From NCBI GenBank assembly GCA_046703545.1, contig JBJKSX010000037.1:1-21627 (forward strand): a stretch of DNA of 21,627 nucleotides, written 5' to 3'. A program made the translations under genes and the position numbers. Source of the stretch: JAJZOM01 sp046703545. GTDB lineage: Archaea > Thermoplasmatota > Thermoplasmata > Thermoplasmatales > Thermoplasmataceae. Below are positions 21,172-21,627 of this stretch, in pieces (the first letter of the stretch is position 1; each line of letters opens with the position of its first letter). The notes below the pieces were generated by a model. That model had not been told where the DNA came from, did no database searches, and saw only the letters and a list, made by a program, of their open reading frames with translations.

Positions 21172-21627
21172 ATGCCCAAGATACTTAGTAAGGAATTTCT
21201 GGTTTTTGTTACTTTAGCAATACTTGTCTTGTCCGGCACAATTGTCCACTCGCCTTATTCCAATGCGAAGGGAAGTATGACAGGTGCACCTTCCAGGAAG
21301 AAGGTTGAGCCCAGTTCTGCCCCCGCTAGTGGTAGCGTGCAGTCAACCCTATACATTACAGGGAATCTCACAATCCAGCCCGGGACAGAATACACCATCA
21401 GGAACAAGGAAGTCATTCTGCAGAGCCTTTCCCTGCCTTCCATTGGCATATATGATGGAGGCACCCTCAATTTCATAAATTCATCAGTCCGGGTCAGCAA
21501 CGCGTCATATTCAACAGTCAGGCACCTGTATCTCAATGCTTCAGCCGGCTCCTCATTCAGCCTAATCAATTCAACACTGGAATTGCCAGGATCAATGAGA
21601 TTCAGCGGCTCAGATGTGTCTATAATC
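21172..21627 (+). CDS. secreted/surface protein, N-terminal part (runs off window)
   Basis: An open frame of 152 codons reaching the right edge without a stop. MPKILSKEF is followed by a hydrophobic signal or anchor helix (FLVFVTLAILVLSGTIV, residues 9-25), then a Ser/Pro/Lys-rich linker to about 58. From LYITGNLTIQPGTEYTIRNKEVIL onward the sequence has short beta-strand repeats with Asn/Ser/Gly turns (GIYDGGTLNFINSSVRVSN, LYLNASAGSSFSLINSTLEL), a pattern typical of right-handed beta-helix or adhesin-like surface proteins of archaea. At least five NxS/T sequons suggest glycosylation. Large Thermoplasmatales surface proteins often begin this way. The function and full length are unknown. Confidence 0.75.
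   Translation, partial: MPKILSKEFLVFVTLAILVLSGTIVHSPYSNAKGSMTGAPSRKKVEPSSAPASGSVQSTLYITGNLTIQPGTEYTIRNKEVILQSLSLPSIGIYDGGTLNFINSSVRVSNASYSTVRHLYLNASAGSSFSLINSTLELPGSMRFSGSDVSII

Noticed and set aside
21255..21569. 104-residue minus-strand frame at the right end
   Set aside because: Shadow of the plus-strand secreted protein, which has a promoter and signal helix.
1..21627. tRNA genes, CRISPR repeats, transposases or attachment sites
   Set aside because: I looked on both strands and saw no cloverleaf-type sequence, regular repeat-spacer array, transposase motif or tRNA-end duplication.

Overview
The window looks like chromosomal DNA of a thermoacidophilic archaeon of the Thermoplasmatales type. 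This is inferred from several features: BRE/TATA-box promoters with the TATA centre about 28-29 bases ahead of start codons (leaderless genes at 3985, 19053 and 21172), SD motifs of the GAGGTGA type for genes inside operons, heavy AGG and ATA codon use, a TrmB-like and a bacterio-opsin-activator-type (HTH-10) regulator, a thioredoxin reductase without an NAD(P)H motif (as known from Thermoplasma), and membrane-anchored sequon-rich surface proteins. The species cannot be fixed. No tRNA, rRNA, CRISPR, insertion sequence or integrase was seen.

Layout. 2-226: tail of an MFS transporter. 257-3985 (minus): a three-gene operon of an alkylglycerone-phosphate-synthase-like flavoprotein, GlpD-type glycerol-3-phosphate dehydrogenase and a diacylglycerol-kinase-family lipid kinase, with a TATA box and a perfect inverted repeat in front. 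4061-6540 (minus): a TrmB-like regulator, an ABC ATPase and an ABC-2 permease, a drug/lipid-type exporter. 6662-8067 (plus): thioredoxin and thioredoxin-reductase-like flavoprotein. 8152-9465: unrecognised six-helix membrane protein. 9521-11098: gamma-glutamyltransferase. 11233-11922: HTH-10 regulator. 12074-17776: peptide ABC importer operon (binding protein, two permeases, and both ATPases fused in one chain). 17896-19053 (minus): radical SAM/SPASM protein. 19155-20016: a 61-residue unknown and a protein that resembles a degenerate prephenate dehydrogenase. 20089-21075: a degenerate GT2-like glycosyltransferase. 21172 to the end: start of a secreted surface protein.

How they may work together. 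The first operon joins glycerol-3-phosphate/DHAP redox chemistry with an ether-bond-forming flavoenzyme family and a lipid kinase, which suggests bacterial-style (alkyl ether) lipid or polar-head metabolism inside an archaeon; this is the most unusual part of the window. The central block (gamma-glutamyltransferase, HTH-10 regulator, dpp operon) reads as a peptide-scavenging locus: uptake of peptides across the membrane and cytoplasmic hydrolysis of gamma-glutamyl bonds, with inverted repeats in front of both the regulator and the transporter operon. Within the transporter operon a hairpin followed by a T7 tract lies just inside the first permease gene and could lower permease output relative to binding protein. 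Near the right end, two consecutive genes keep the outline of known enzyme folds but have lost their catalytic or cofactor motifs.
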